Shown here one piece after another: positions 1 to 12,514 of a stretch of DNA of 64,000 nucleotides. The stretch spans positions 150,003 to 214,002 of the forward strand of contig SNVD02004841.1 of the NCBI GenBank assembly GCA_013180625.2, read 5' to 3'. Made by a program: the position numbers and the translations under genes. Within the stretch, counting starts at the first letter, position 1. Every line of letters starts with the position of its first letter. Source of the stretch: Boswellia sacra. Its lineage: Eukaryota > Streptophyta > Magnoliopsida > Sapindales > Burseraceae. The notes beneath the pieces were generated by a model that was not told where the DNA came from, did not search any database, and saw nothing but the letters and a program-made list of their open reading frames with translations.

Positions 1-2345
1 AGCTATACACGTTCTATTACTCCCTCAAAGCAGACAAAAATAGGATCTCAACACCGATTGGGGATCTCTATGGGTTAAAATTCTCTTTCTCTCATCAAAT
101 ATTTGGAAACTATGATGAGTAACCATTTTACTGCATATTTCACATATTGCCATTTTGATGAGACAGTTTTTTCACCTTAGGGGAAAAGAAAATGCCTCTA
201 GAAGTTTGGCATATGCCTCCAAAAGTAAGGCAAGAAATTTCTTGGAATGTTAGTACATTGTCTCATCTTGATCCTAGCACACTTCAATATGAAAATGAAT
301 TGCAAAGGATTATACATCTTAATATTGCCAATCAGATGTCTGATGCCTTTACTACGCAACTAAGATAACAAAGTTACATAACATGCTGCTAATACACTGG
401 CACGGATTGAGATCCTTATCAAGCAAACTCCCAAAGTAATAGTGAATAATCAATATGTTGCATGCTAGAAGCATGGCAGACCCCTTGGATCAAACGATAC
501 TATCCTCTGAAAAAGAAAAATGGTTAATACCAAACCTGATGAAAATAATGATCGAGCTAAAGAATCCATATTCTCTAATTTATCTCCTAAAGAGATAGAC
601 ATTCCTAATTAGACAGATGTCCCTCGAGAGGCGCAAATCCTTGATGAAACACATGCCCCTAAAGTCATCGATGAAATATTGGTAGTAGCCACTGATGTTT
701 TAAATTATTATTTAGGCTATATATGATGTATGAATGTAAACAAGGGCATTATTGGCCTAAATGAAAAGGAGTGCACAATTTATGTAGAACTTTTGCTTGG
801 CAAAATGTGAAGTTTTGGACCTATAGTCAATTCATCTAAAGAACCTATTAGATATAAATAGGTAAAGATTGATAAGATTACCAAATATAAAGCCTGACTT
901 GAAGCTTAGGATTTCTCTCAAAGCTCAGGCTTGGCAAGAGATGTGATTATCTTTAAAATATTTGATCAATTTGACAATTCTAAGGAAAACTTCACATGTG
1001 TCTTATAGGTATGGATACTACTTACTTGTATAATAAGTTATATTTTGACATCCATAGATAAAAATCCCTAAAGGATTTAAAATGCCTAAAGCAATTGAAA
1101 CAAAGCTAAAGGAATATAGTCAACATTACAAAGCTTTGTATGGATTGAAACAATTTGGAAGATTATGGTATAATATAAAAGATAATGCTTGGTGGAGAAG
1201 GGATATCCCATATGCCCTTATGTCAAGTCAGAATCTGGTTTTGCTATTATAATAGTATATGTTGATGACATGAATTTAATTGGGACTCCTAAAAAGATCT
1301 AGGATGTTGCTGAGTATTTGAAAAGAAAATTTGAAATGAAAGATTTGGAGAAAACTAAATACTATCTGGTCCTGCAGATCGAGCCTAGTTCTAACGGAGT
1401 ATTTGCTTGTCAACCAGTATAAACAAAAAAAAAAGTTTTTAAAATGGTTCAATAAGGATAAGGCTCATCCATTGAGTACTCCAATAGTTAGTAGATCCCT
1501 TGATCCTAAAAAGGATCCATTCCGTCATAAAGAGGATGATGAACAGATACTTGGTCCTGAAGTATCTTATCTAAATATTATAGGTGCATTAATGTATTTG
1601 ACACAATGTACTAGACCTAATACTGCATTTGCGGTCAATTTATTAGCAAGATTTAGTTTTACACCTATTAGACGGCATTGGAATAGGATCAAACATATTT
1701 TTCATTATCTTCGAGGAACCTAGTTTTACACCTATTACATGGCATTGGAATGGGATCAAACATATTTTTCATTATCTTTGGGGAACCATTGATTTGGGAT
1801 TCTTTTTATATGAGCCTTTTGAAAATCCTGGTTTGGTTGAATATGCTTATGCCGGTTGTTTGTCTGATCCCTATAAAGCTCGATTACAAATTGGATATAT
1901 TTTTACTTATGACCGGATTGCAATTTTGTGGTGATCTACTAAATAGAATTTGGTCGCTACTTCTTCTAACCACTTTGAAATACTTGCTTTACATGAGGCC
2001 AACCGAGCACGTATATGGCTATGATTTGTTATTCAACACATCCAGAGTTCATGCAAGTTATCTCCTACCATAGATCCTCCAATAATCATATATAAGATAA
2101 TCCAACTTGTATTACTCAAGTCAAAGGAGGATACATCAAAGGAGACAAAACAAAACATATTTCATCCAAGTTCTTCTACACACATGACTTCAAGAAAACC
2201 AGTAGATCGATGTGAAGCAAATCTGCTTTAACTAAAATCTTGCAGATTTGTTCATCAAGACTTTATCACATCAACATTTAAGAAGTTAGTATAAAAGATC
2301 GCTATGCAGCAGCTCAACAAGCCATCAAATTGATAAAAGGTCTTT
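1..2345 (+). pseudogene. copia pol remnant (integrase C-terminus, RT, RNase H)
   Basis: Recognised by translation in shifting frames. Positions 182-370 read as the integrase-to-RT connection (LSHLDPSTLQYENELQRI), and 1130-1175 give the RT motif HYKALYGLKQ. The RT catalytic motif YVDD lies near 1258-1269 (IVYVDDMNLIGTP). The frame at 1403-1723 covers late RT (ALMYLTQCTRPNTAFAVN). 1790-2340 reads as RNase H (EYAYAGCLSDPYKARLQIGY, ATSSNHFEILALHEA) and its tail (TSTFKKLVYKI). In-frame stops, for instance in the stretch after the connection domain and before YVDD, and frame changes rule out a working polyprotein. The clade within copia was not determined. Confidence 0.85.
1654..1787 (+). repeat. 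67-bp tandem duplication within copia RT
   Basis: The segment starting TAGTTTTACACCTATTA at 1654 is repeated directly at 1721 with a few substitutions. The duplication covers the codons for the late-RT segment ending in HYLRGT and shifts the frame (67 is not a multiple of three), which is why the ORF stops at 1723 and resumes in another frame. It must postdate loss of function. Confidence 0.85.
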
Positions 2346-2601
2346 TGCCATGATTGGCAGGAGTAGTCATCAGAGGGAGCATTATAGACACATATGCACA
2401 CTATACTCTTTTTTGCTTTGATTAGGTTTTGTTCCACTAGGTTTTACTGGCAAGGTTTTTAACGAGACAGTAAAAGCACGTTCAACACCACTTTATAATT
2501 TATTGTACAAATGTATTTCTTTACTTTGGTTTTTGTCCCACTAGATTTTTCCTTAGTAAAGTCAAATACAATTATTTTAAGTGGTAGAATCTAAGGGGGA
2601 G

Positions 2602-2954
2602 TGTTGTAAATTTGAATGGATTCCCACCACACTTAACAGGTATCGTTCACTTGTTTGTGTGGTACTATATGTTTTACTATGATTGGTCAAGTTTTAGGCT
2701 AACTATAATTGGCTAAGAAATTGGCATATGATGATTGGTTTTGTAGGAAGCTTTGATAGTGGTTTTTTACAAGTGAACACCCATGAAAATATCGTTTTAA
2801 TTTCTCTCCATATCTCATTATTCTCTCACAGCTCCATGCCATTTCTTCACCCAATTAACTCATGCATGCTAACTCTTTCCTTTCTAATATCCTAGTTATT
2901 TAATATAAAAACTCTGCAGTCGATTAAACTTCAATCCTTTTACTTATTTCATCA
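2602..2954 (+). repeat. Probable copia 3' LTR
   Basis: It begins with TG directly after an AAGGGGGAG polypurine tract, the standard arrangement at the start of a 3' LTR. The end is tentatively placed at a CA near 2954. No second LTR is available in the window to confirm the borders. Confidence 0.55.
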
Positions 2955-3849
2955 AATGAATATGAAACTTGAAAATGAGATAATTATTTAAATAGTTTTT
3001 AAGTTTACTATAATGAAAAATATTGTTTTAAAAAATTTGATAATTTAAAATAAGAATATTGAATTGCATTTAATAACTTGAAACCAATAATTTGTTGCTA
3101 TTATATAAGGATAAGTTTCAGATTTCAGTGATGACTTTGAGGTTAGGCCTAAAATCAATTATGACCTCATTTCTAAAATCAATTATAACCCTGTTTGTTT
3201 GGAAATAGGTAGAAATGATTCTCATTTTTTGCGTAATATTAGAAATGACCTTGATGTTAGCCTAAACTCTGTTAATTTGGATAGATGACTTTTGAAATTA
3301 CATTAATACCTATCTTAGCACCTTGCCAACTCTTCACTTGACTATAATATGCACAAAGTTTATTATTTATTATGGTAAATTAAAATAGCCCAAAACCTAC
3401 ACACCCAAACTCACGCTGCTACCACCTATCTCCTCTGCTTCTTAAATTCTCAAGAACCCAAATTGACACTGCTGACATCCATCCACCACTCTCCTCCCCT
3501 TCTCAAAATCTCAGGATCCCTAAGCTGGAACTGCTGCCATCCATCCGCCTCTCGTTAGTTATTTAGATGCAATCAGTACTATCAAGCTAGCTAGCCTCCC
3601 CGCTCACCAATCTACCCCTCTCAACCAATTAAAACCCAAAGAACTTGGAGAAATTAGATAAATTTAATGCAAAATTAGGATTTGTTCTATATGATGAGTT
3701 TGTTCTGCAGCTCCATGATTCATTGTACATTGTTACGTAAAGCTAATTTGTTATAAAATTAAGGTTTGAAGATGAATGTAGTGAGAATTTTTTCCTATTT
3801 CAATTCATTCCCTGCTTTATTTTCCTTGAATTTGTGTATTTAGTCTTGG
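2955..3849. other. Non-coding, no recognised gene
   Basis: AT-rich sequence without a supportable ORF. The stretch 3115-3320 has the phrase style of MULE-type termini (a CTTTGAGGTTAGGCCTAAAA segment resembling the ends at 18169 and 17900), but I could not find a matching inverted end, so it is not called as an element. Confidence 0.5.
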
Positions 3850-4830
3850 AAAAATTCAAAAAATGACCCAAATTACGAGGCCTCATTAAAAAATAACTCA
3901 TTCTCCAAATATTTTGATGTCATGACCTTTTTTAATGAGAAATGACTTGTATACGCTTAACAAGTCAATTAATTCATTTTTATTTCATTTCCTCCATAAC
4001 CAATACCCATCATCAAATCTTTCCCATTTTTTCATAAATAACTTCCAAAACACAATAAATCATCTACCTTTGTCATCGTCTACCTTTTTTTTTTTGGAGT
4101 GTTTGATGAATAATTCAAAGCTCAAGATGTGTAAAAATAGTGGTTTTTGAAGTCGATGGGCGAAGGTAGACAATAACAAGTGTCGATCTGATTTCGCGCT
4201 TGACACTCGATAAGCCTAGATGAGCAGATGTCTTATGTCAGATTGCATACAATCGACACTTGATGACAAGGGTTGTTGAATGTCAGTTATAAGCAATCCG
4301 ACACTTAATTCTCGATTTTTTTTGTATGATTATGTGCTCGATGCTCGACATCATGTGTCAAGTTCTGTCGATCACGCAGATCCGAAAGTATCTGACACCT
4401 CTCTTTCACTATTAGATGGAGTCCGATAGGGTACTTCGCACCCGACAATGACGAAGAGCATTATTGAGTCGTCGTCTTCCTCACCAAAGATCCTAGATTT
4501 TGTCTAAAAAATTTCTAGTTTTTTTCCATCAAACTACTCGGATCAGTTCAACATAGCTTAGTCCATTTTTTCTAAGATAATACTATGTGTTTTAGACAAA
4601 AAAAATGAGTGACAAACCGTGTGTAAAATACTATGTATTATGTAAAATAATGTTTTGTAAAGAAGATTTTGTCCAAGAACGAATAAGAAAGGAAGAAATA
4701 TGTTGTTTGCCTTATTTAATAAAAAAGGGCATTTGAATAATTTTACAGTTAAAAGGGCCATGGCATCCAAATTTTAAAAAGGTGGGCCACTTTTTAAATA
4801 GGTCTTTTAATATGGATTATTTTTTAAATT
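3850..4830. mobile_element. Putative non-autonomous MULE-like element
   Basis: The left part (about 3850-3935) and the reverse complement of the right part (about 4725-4830) align recognisably around AAATATTTTGATGTCATGACC and AAATTTGGATGCCATGGCCC, which suggests diverged terminal inverted repeats. The interior 4160-4470 is packed with GTGTCGA, CGACACTT and TCGACAC words in both orientations, the same micro-repeat style seen at 20880-21230 and 50700-51040. No ORF of note and no clear target-site duplication were found. Membership in the 50.3-kb MULE family is inferred from this shared vocabulary. Confidence 0.45.
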
Positions 4831-6818
4831 TTTCCTTTAGTTTCTTGGAGCACTTTTTGTATTTTCTCAGGAAACAGCTGCATTTTTCTAATATTTTTAA
4901 TATTCTCTTAGCTTTACGTCGTTTTCCAAGACTTCATTTTCTCAAAAAAAATTGTTTTTATCCAGTCAAATAAATAAAATTTCGGTGGCCAGAAACTGAT
5001 AAAAGTCACCAAGTTTCCTTGTTATTTTTGTTTTATTTATTGGGTTTAGATCTACCATATTATCCTTCTAATTATAGTCTTACGAGGTTAATTTAATAGC
5101 ACGATCATTTCTATATATTTTTAAACAAATAGGATCATAACAATTTTAGGTGTAACCTCGAGATCATCGGAAAAAATTTACCGTATAATATGAATAACGT
5201 GGTTTCTACATACGGACTTTTGCTATTATTCATTGGCAATTATTACAGCATAGTAAACACTTAAAGATGTTGAGTTGAGGTCCGCCTCCACCTTCCCTGT
5301 ACGTTCGTCCCATCACCTTGGTGTGTTCTTTTATGAATCCAGTATTTTTATTTTCAATTGAATTTAGGAATATATGGTTGATTTTGAATTATTTTGAATT
5401 TTGAAAAGAATATATGGTTGAGATTGAATATAAATTGCATTGGAAAATGTGCAGCATAGAAAACAGGATTTGAAAACAAGAAAGAACAGAGCCTTAAACG
5501 CCTCTGATGTCAATATTTCACTTTTATCATAATCATCGCGCGTGATTGTTGTTAATTTTACAGTTAATATCTCTTTTTCTATTAATAATATTGATAAGCT
5601 TATTATTGCTCTAATCATAATTATACCAAATTTCTCCATCTTCAATCTATTTCATAATAACAAATTAGTTATTATCAAATTTTAGAGAACCTACGCAAGT
5701 ATTTATTTTGCATTGCATCAAAAACTTTTGTTCATTTATAAATTTATATTTTTTAAATTACGTAAAAATATACTATTGATATTAAATTTTGAAAATGACA
5801 TGTATTGAATATTGATTTAAAATCTATTAATAAAGGTATGCTTTTAGAAAAATGTTTTCTAGAAACATAAACAAACAAATCAATTTTTCTGCTAACAAAG
5901 TTTTGGAAGTTCTGAACTATGAAAATATTGTAATTATCTCTTGAAAATATATGAAATTTTATTGTGATTGTGATTTTAGGTTCTTAAATCAAATAAGTTA
6001 TCTCTATATATTTGACATTGTTTCAAATTTAATAAGTAGATACTTATAAGTCTGTGTTCTTCATTAAAACATTTTTTGAACACATTATTATTGCATTATC
6101 CATTATTGTTAACTAATTATCACTAACACGATTATTCAACTCCATGTATATTGGCATTTTTTTCACCATATTTTGTGGTATGTCCGCCTTCAACACTATC
6201 ATTATATTTAATATTATTGTGGTCTATTGATTAATATAATATGCATAAATTAGTTTCATAATTATTATTTTAAAAATGGGTAATTGAAAATTTGTCCTGA
6301 ACTATAAATAATATTTATTATTAGGAAATTATACATGTACATGATAAATTACAAGCTACATAGATACCCTTTTATCAACTTGGTATAAATGTATGTTGTA
6401 TTTCATTATGCCAAAGTTCCCGAAGATACTAGAAGCAAAGTACCAAGGGGCTGTTTGATTTTTTTTTTTTTTTCACTTAAAATCTTAATGCTTTTTTGTG
6501 TTAAATGATAAGTGAGAAAAACAAACACTAAATAAAGAATAGATTTGACATGCTAGTTTTTTAGAACCAGCTTCAATAAGCAGAATTTGTCATCGAGCTA
6601 AGGAACTATCAAGATGAAATCACAATGCGCACCCAGATAATAACATGTCATATTCAACAAATAGTTAGAATTTAACACATGTGAATGAGTCTATAAATAT
6701 CCCCTTATTTGACTTTGAAAGGGGTTGAACCAAGGGCAAAAGTAGCCTAGCCAAGATTTTTGCCTTTAAAAAAAAATGCAAGTATAGGCTGAATTCAATG
6801 AATATATATAGTTCATGA
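4831..6818. other. Non-coding AT-rich sequence
   Basis: No gene, RNA gene or element with defined ends was recognised. The last bases, TTCATGA, form the left target site of the CACTA element. Confidence 0.5.
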
Positions 6819-6839
6819 CACTACAAGAATTCGGATTTT

Positions 6840-7170
6840 TTACAGTATTAAAAGGGTTTCCCAACGTTTAGCCCCACGTTGTTATCGGCAGAGTTGTAAA
6901 AACCCAATCAACAATTACAGCGTCTTACAATAGCTATAGAGAAACGCTGCAAAAATACTCTATACAGTGATTTTTGAACGCTGTGAAGCTTCTTTTATAG
7001 TGTTTCATAAACATTGTAAACAGCTTTTTAACTGCTATGAATTTGTTTACAGGAATTCGGTGATGTTTTTCACAGCATGTTTTGAATGATGTAAAGGGTT
7101 GTTTAAAACGTTTTTTGAACACTGTGATTGTTTGTTTACAACACTTTAAAAATGTTGTAAACTTGATTTT
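6840..7170. repeat. Left subterminal repeat zone of the CACTA element
   Basis: Repeated short words built on (A)ACGCTGT(A/G)AA and its variants (GAAACGCTGC, TGAACGCTGTGAAG, AACATTGTAAACAG, AACACTGTGA) recur roughly every 30-40 bp. The matching zone next to the right end (12400-13070) has CACAGCG, AACGCTGTAAAAC and ACACGCTGTAAATC. Such zones bind transposase in the En/Spm superfamily; that function is inferred here. Confidence 0.7.
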
Positions 7171-7646
7171 TAGAAAAAAAAAATAAATTTAAATGAAAAT
7201 GCTTTTTATTCAGTTACAATATGTATAATACATGCTAGCTGTTCAATTATTAAGTTTCATTCAATACTCATCATCCACAATTGCAAATATTTCACAATAA
7301 GAAAAACAAAACTTTTGAAACATGCATCTTAGATGTAACAATAAACAACTCGCTTCAATATCAAAAGCATATCAAATATATCATCTCAATAATGTTTAAC
7401 AGCAAAATACCACTAAATCTTGTTTTGTTGTACAAGCCAGAGCAACTTGATTTATTAAAACATAGAATAATATTATACACAGTTTGTTGTACAAGCCAAA
7501 GCAACTTCAAGACTTGTTGCAATGTTGCACTAAAAATATAGAATTGTTTAGAAGACATCAGTCTACTATCAAAAGAACATATATACATCCGTAGTTTTAG
7601 ATATACTAATGCAAGCCATGGTAAGCAAGGAACGGTCAGAACTAAC

Positions 7647-8314
7647 CTTTTTCAACAAAAGTGGAATCAAAAACCACCTCTGCAAGCTGCTGCTTTGAGA
7701 AGACCTACATCAAATTAATGAAGTTTATTAAATTGGAACTGCAAATATAGGGCATATTTTTGTTACTGCACACTACACACACCTTAAAATACAATGGCCC
7801 ATGTAGTTAAAACAAATGGTGGAGAACTTTATTCAGTTGAGTTGAATTGCATAATCCAAAAGGCATTGTATAGTATGGGGAGTAAATGCAGATTAAAAGA
7901 TGCAGCATTAAATGGAAAAAAAAATTCATTCCTTCTAATAATATAAACTGAGAATTTAAAAATCCATAAAATATCAATATTTACCTGCTTAGCAAATGAA
8001 AAATTACATCAGCACTCTTCAATATTAAAGACTTGTATTATTATTGTCTCAAGATACATTAGTGCTTTCCATTTTATAGTGCCACCAATGAGAACATTGT
8101 GGTATTGAAACAACCAAAACCCAATAAAATTTTTGTGGCAAGGTTCCACAAATTCTCAACATTTGCTGTAAACTATTTAAGAGTACCATAAAAGATATTA
8201 TATGAGCTTTGAATTGCAAATCTGATATTCTTTTTTAGAATTAAACTCCATAACATATCGCAGAGAGAAGTTCTCGTGTCTTTATATCCCAAAAGCGCAA
8301 ATAGCTGTCCAAAC
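7647..8314 (-). pseudogene. WDR74-like WD40 gene fragment, two exons
   Basis: On the minus strand, 8314-8259 follows a TTTGTAG acceptor and encodes GLDSYLRFWDIKTRELLSA, a WD40 blade typical of plant WDR74/Nsa1-type ribosome-biogenesis proteins. A second exon, 7704-7647, lies between a GATGTAG acceptor and a GTTAG donor and encodes VFSKQQLAEVVFDSTFVEKG, the segment I expect to follow in that family. The donor after the first exon reads ATATGT where GTATGT would be expected, so splicing is probably broken. The fragment sits inside the CACTA element, directly downstream of, and in the same direction as, the bHLH exon. The family assignment is from memory of the motif. Confidence 0.65.
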
Positions 8315-8360
8315 CTACAAATAAATCAAGCTTTTTACTTAAACCAGAAAAAAGAATAAC

Positions 8361-8551
8361 CTTGGCTCCAATACAGTCGGCTCAGAATTCATGAATCTTG
8401 AGATTAATCTCTCTGATTCATAATTGCCCTTATTACCACCAGGACCTAAACCATCTGTGAAATCAGCAAGTAGATTGCTTGCAGCAGAGTGAAACGGCAA
8501 CAACCCATAACCGGGTTGCTCATGATAATTGTGACTAGTAGTTGAATCCAT
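8361..8551 (-). pseudogene. bHLH transcription factor first-exon fragment
   Basis: The exon starts at an ATG at 8551 and encodes MDSTTSHNYHEQPGYG followed by LLPFHSAASNLLADFTDG and ESERLISRFMNSE. The sequence GLL-x-(F/Y)-x-SA-x-S-x-LL with a later RLISRF is the N-terminal signature of the bHLH122/128/130-type family, whose usual wording is GLLRFRSAPSSLL. The exon ends at GAGCCAAG followed by a GT donor (8360). The basic helix-loop-helix domain itself is absent, so the fragment cannot bind DNA as a bHLH protein. It lies inside the CACTA element, upstream of the WDR74-like exons in the same orientation. A frame open to 8614 upstream probably reflects 5'-UTR sequence. Confidence 0.65.
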
Positions 8552-8786
8552 GAAAACACTCTCGCTCTTTTTTTTTTCCCTCTCTGTTTCGGCTTGTTGA
8601 GGAAAGAGAACCATTCGGTTAAGTTAAGGATTTGGTGCTTACAGGAACCTTAATACAGCTTTATTAGGCAAAAAAAATTCTGGGAATTTTGATGCATCAC
8701 TTTCTGGAGGAAATTTATCAGCTTGAATTCTGAGCAAATTAAAGATAAGATCACGAAGAGGAAGCAACACAAGAAAAGAGCTTTAA

Positions 8787-8890
8787 TAAGCTAATGTTTC
8801 CAAGCATATTAATTTAGAAGCTAATACAAGACATTTAGTAAGCTAATGTTTCCAAGCATATTAATTTAGAAGCTAATACAAGACAGATAC
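8787..8890. repeat. 52-bp tandem duplication
   Basis: Two adjacent direct copies, each beginning TAAGCTAATGTTTCCAAGCA (8787 and 8839), lie inside the CACTA element. They are nearly identical, so the duplication is fairly recent. Confidence 0.85.
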
Positions 8891-9778
8891 AAATCACACA
8901 AACAAAGAAACAAAACCAATCCAAAAATAAAAAAGTAAATAAAAAAGGTAACTAAAAATTTTTCCAGTGCTTCATGCTGACCAGAAAAACCACTTTCGTT
9001 TAATCAACTAATTGTGTAGTTTAAACAAATGAATCTTGAAAACAGATGACACAAATAAATGCTCTGTGCCATCGTCTTCTCACATTTTAGTTGTAACTAA
9101 ATGGAAAGATATTTTGTATTTCATGATAATTAACTAAATTATCAAGCCAAATTTCAAAATTAAACACGCAGGAGTTAGAAATATATTAACCAAATTCAAA
9201 GTAACAAGAACTGGATAATGAATAAAGTGGCAGAGATGGACAACGAGGGAGTGATAGAAATTCATAATTACTTGAAAATAACAATTGTATATAAGGCAGG
9301 AGATGCATTCATAGCATTAGCAATGCTTTAATCATTAGAACATGCCCAGAATGATGAGGATGTCGTGTCAGGCATCACTTGGAGTAATGTAATATATTTG
9401 AGCCTCAGAATTAGGAGAGTTCTATTGTTGTAATATTCAAGCTCTAAGTTTATTTAATGACTTGCCACATTAACTCTCTACCAGATGGCCGAGTGCAAGA
9501 ACCAATTTTAAGATACCCAAAAAAGCCTAAGTGCTTTTCTGTTATGAATTACTGGTGATCCTTGATATGCATCACTATGTTCCTGTCCCCCGCTTCAGTT
9601 CCAGGTGTGTGAGTTGACTCAAGATATCATGCATATAAAGACTATCGGTAGGTGAATCAATTTCTGTTTTTTGAATTGTAAATTGGCAGATCATTTTATA
9701 CATCCATAGCTCTGTGAATAGCTGAAAAGATAAAGGATGTCTAGTTAATCAAGTAAAAGGGCAAAAGCCAACTGGGTA

Positions 9779-10275
9779 CCCGCTTTCCATGAAATATTTA
9801 TTGATTCATGTTTAGAGCAGATGCCTAAAGGGAAAAACCTGGAACAAATTTCTCTAAGGCAGGCTGGAGAAATATCGTTGAATCATTTTACAAGAAGACC
9901 GGTTTGAGGTACAATGAAAAACAAATGAAGAATCATTGGGATAGCACTAAGAAGCAGTGGAAGGTCTGGTGTAAGCTAATTGAAGCTACGATGATGAAAT
10001 GGGATCCAGAAAGAAAAACATCTGGTACGAGTAACGAAAATTGGACCAACTATATTCAGGCATACCAGCTGGCTTCAAGATATTAGTTCTATGTATTTGA
10101 GATACTTGGGTTTTTATTTTTATTTTTGCAAGGGGTGGGGTGGAGTAGGGTAGGGTGGATGCAATTTATTCTTCGCACATTTTATATTACTAACAGCATA
10201 ATTCATGTCTCAGGCAAATCCAGAAGCTGCACAATTTCAGTTCAAGGAACTTCAGCAAGCAATTCAGTCCAACTA
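9779..10275 (+). pseudogene. Myb/SANT-like domain gene fragment
   Basis: 9904-10086 encodes a segment with LRYNEKQMKNHWDSTKKQWK then VWCKLIEATMMKWDPERKT, the K-x-x-QMKN-W-x-x-x-KK-W-x-x-W-x-KL core of the plant Myb/SANT-like domain. Upstream, 9790-9900 reads FIDSCLEQMPKGKN and, after a frame change, a GWRNIVE-like stretch, so the start of the domain is present but frameshifted. A further piece at 10213-10275 (ANPEAAQFQFKELQQAIQSN then stop) follows an intron-like gap ending in CAG. It lies within the CACTA element. Members of this domain family occur both in host genes and as accessory proteins of PIF/Harbinger transposons, so the donor is uncertain. Confidence 0.7.
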
Positions 10276-12370
10276 GGTGACTAGTTTTTGTCCATTGCTA
10301 CGTAATCAACTTAAATTTTGTGACTGTTTCAAAACAAAGAGAGGCTTTTGGAATTAAGGGAACAATTAAAAAGTGGGACTAACCAACTTAATTTCACAAG
10401 TCATTTTTATAGATAAATATCATTAAAAGTACTTGTTCATACCTTCTACAGTTAGTCCTTTATGACAAGCCCTTCCAAATATAAATGAAGTTTCAAAGCA
10501 CCACACCCTTTAGAGACTGCAATATATAGCAAATCATAAACAATTAAAAACTAATAAATCACCAAAGACTAAACCCAATCTCTAAATCCTGTCTCATCTC
10601 AACTATAATTTAGAAAATTCAAAAACACATAGGACAGTCCATTGCAATTGGAAGCAAGGCAACATCTGCACTCCTTAATGCATAATCATAGCAGGCCCCC
10701 ACACTTTGTCTAATAGCATATAGCAGCCTGATTTTTCTCTATCTAAAGCAAAATTCTAAATTATAAAAGAATAAAGTAAACAACCCATCAAGTGAAATCT
10801 CGTGTTAAATAAGAACAGATTATGCTTTCAGCCTCGGGCTTGGCTCTTGGCAGCAAGGTTACTAATGCGAAGCAAAAATAATAGCTTCAAACTCCTTTTT
10901 AACTTGTGATTTGGCATCAAAAGAAGAAACAGAACCAACTAGCTAACAAAACACTCCATTACAATCTCCAATTAAAGTAATTAAAAAGGGTAAAGCGTGA
11001 ATTTTTCATGAGGAAAGTACTTGTGCAAGCCTCAAGAACGGGGCTCAAACAACAACTATAAACCAAACTAAAGACAAGAAAAGGGAAAAGCTGCAAAAAT
11101 TTTCAGGCTGCCAAAACTAGTGCAATATTAATGTTCAACATTAAGGATCAACAATGCTAAACTGTGGTTCCCCAATATAGTGGTAGGTATACAACTCTGA
11201 ACTAGACTAGCGTTTGTAGTTGTTTTAAAGCCATTGATGTAGCTGGCAAGCTGAAGAAGCAGAGACTTACATTTCGTTGACAATTCTTGCATGTGAACCA
11301 GGGTACAACAGAGTTCTCCGAGCACCTGCATCCAGACTGATTTCTCCGACTACACACGTAGCTGTCAGATACTAGCAGTCCACCAACAAAATGGATAAAT
11401 GAAGAAAAAAAAATCAAATATCATGTTAGAGGTTCTCCACTTAACAACAAATCACTTTAAAAGAAACACATATTTAACAATACAGTGAAAGAAATTAAAC
11501 CCAACATGGCCAAAACGTACTTCGAATTCAATTTTGATACCAAGACTCCACCAAAAACGTAAACTAATAGCACAGGCTTTCAAAAACAAAAATGGGTAAG
11601 CAAGGCCATGGAAGGCTTGCTCTAAAATCAACATAACTCGGAATCCCCAGTAATAATTGTAATGAGTAATGAATAATGCTATGGTTAAGCTGAGAATTTC
11701 AATCAAATATTTCAATATTGAAACATAAATAATACAATTATTAACATTTAATAACTATTTACTGTTTCCTGCGGAAACTCATCTGGCAGACTGGGTTTGT
11801 TTGTCAACATTCAACAAATTGTCCACAAATAAAATCATTTTTTAAGAGAAAAACGACATGGGTTCTGTTTGGTTCCTCGAAAAAATCCAGCCTTTGCTTC
11901 CAGAAAACATAACTTCAAGCTTGCTACTACCCATAAACAGAAAAATATGTAACAGCGGCATAAACAAATGAATACCCAGCTGAAAAAAAAAAATACTAAA
12001 AATGAAGTCTTTGGAGTACCTGATCATAGTTCTTAGGCGAAATTTTGGTTATTTTTTTTAGATTTTTGACTGAGAGAGAGTTTGGTTTTGGCTACTTTCT
12101 CTTCTTTGAATGGAGAAAAATCATCCGACCTACGCCATCTAAGTCCAAGAACTGGGTTTCTTAGAAGAGAATAGAACATAACAATGGACAGCACAGTCCC
12201 TAATCGCAATAGTTATCCAAATCGAAAGGCACTGAAAAGGAAAAACTGAAATGCATTAATCAAAATCCCAAATCGGAAGGTTTAGAGTGAAAGGGATTTA
12301 GGAGTGAAAGGATTTAGGGATTTCAAAATGAAAGGCGTTGAGAGCGAAAATGGAACGCGGGTAAGTTATG
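10276..12370. other. CACTA interior without recognised gene
   Basis: Open frames on the minus strand (11128-11417, 11452-11715, 11842-12027) have no motif I recognise, and their composition resembles non-coding DNA. They may be further captured introns or UTRs. Confidence 0.4.
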
Positions 12371-12514
12371 GGCGACCCGCGAAAATAAAACATAAAAATT
12401 TAATACAGTTCTCCCAAAACGCAGCGTTTGGTGCTGCATTTGATATAAAACTTCACAGCGTTTTTTAATTGAACGCTGTAAAACTTTTTAAAAATATAGA
12501 CAACGCACACGCCG

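Larger units (their letters stand above)
1..2954 (+). mobile_element. Degenerate Ty1/copia retrotransposon, 3' part
   Basis: The right-hand part of an old copia element, cut by the window start. It contains the end of integrase, reverse transcriptase and RNase H in the order expected for Ty1/copia, then a polypurine tract at 2593-2601 and a 3' LTR starting TGTTGTAAAT at 2602. Several stops and frame changes show it is dead. The LTR right edge (about 2954) is a guess from a CA dinucleotide; the 5' LTR lies outside the window, so no LTR pair or target duplication could be compared. Confidence 0.85.

Noticed and set aside
3115..3330. Possible MULE end
   Set aside because: Wording resembles other MULE termini, but no inverted partner or target duplication could be found.
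11128..12027. Minus-strand ORFs in the CACTA interior
   Set aside because: No recognisable motif, no splice context and coding-unlike composition; not called as genes.
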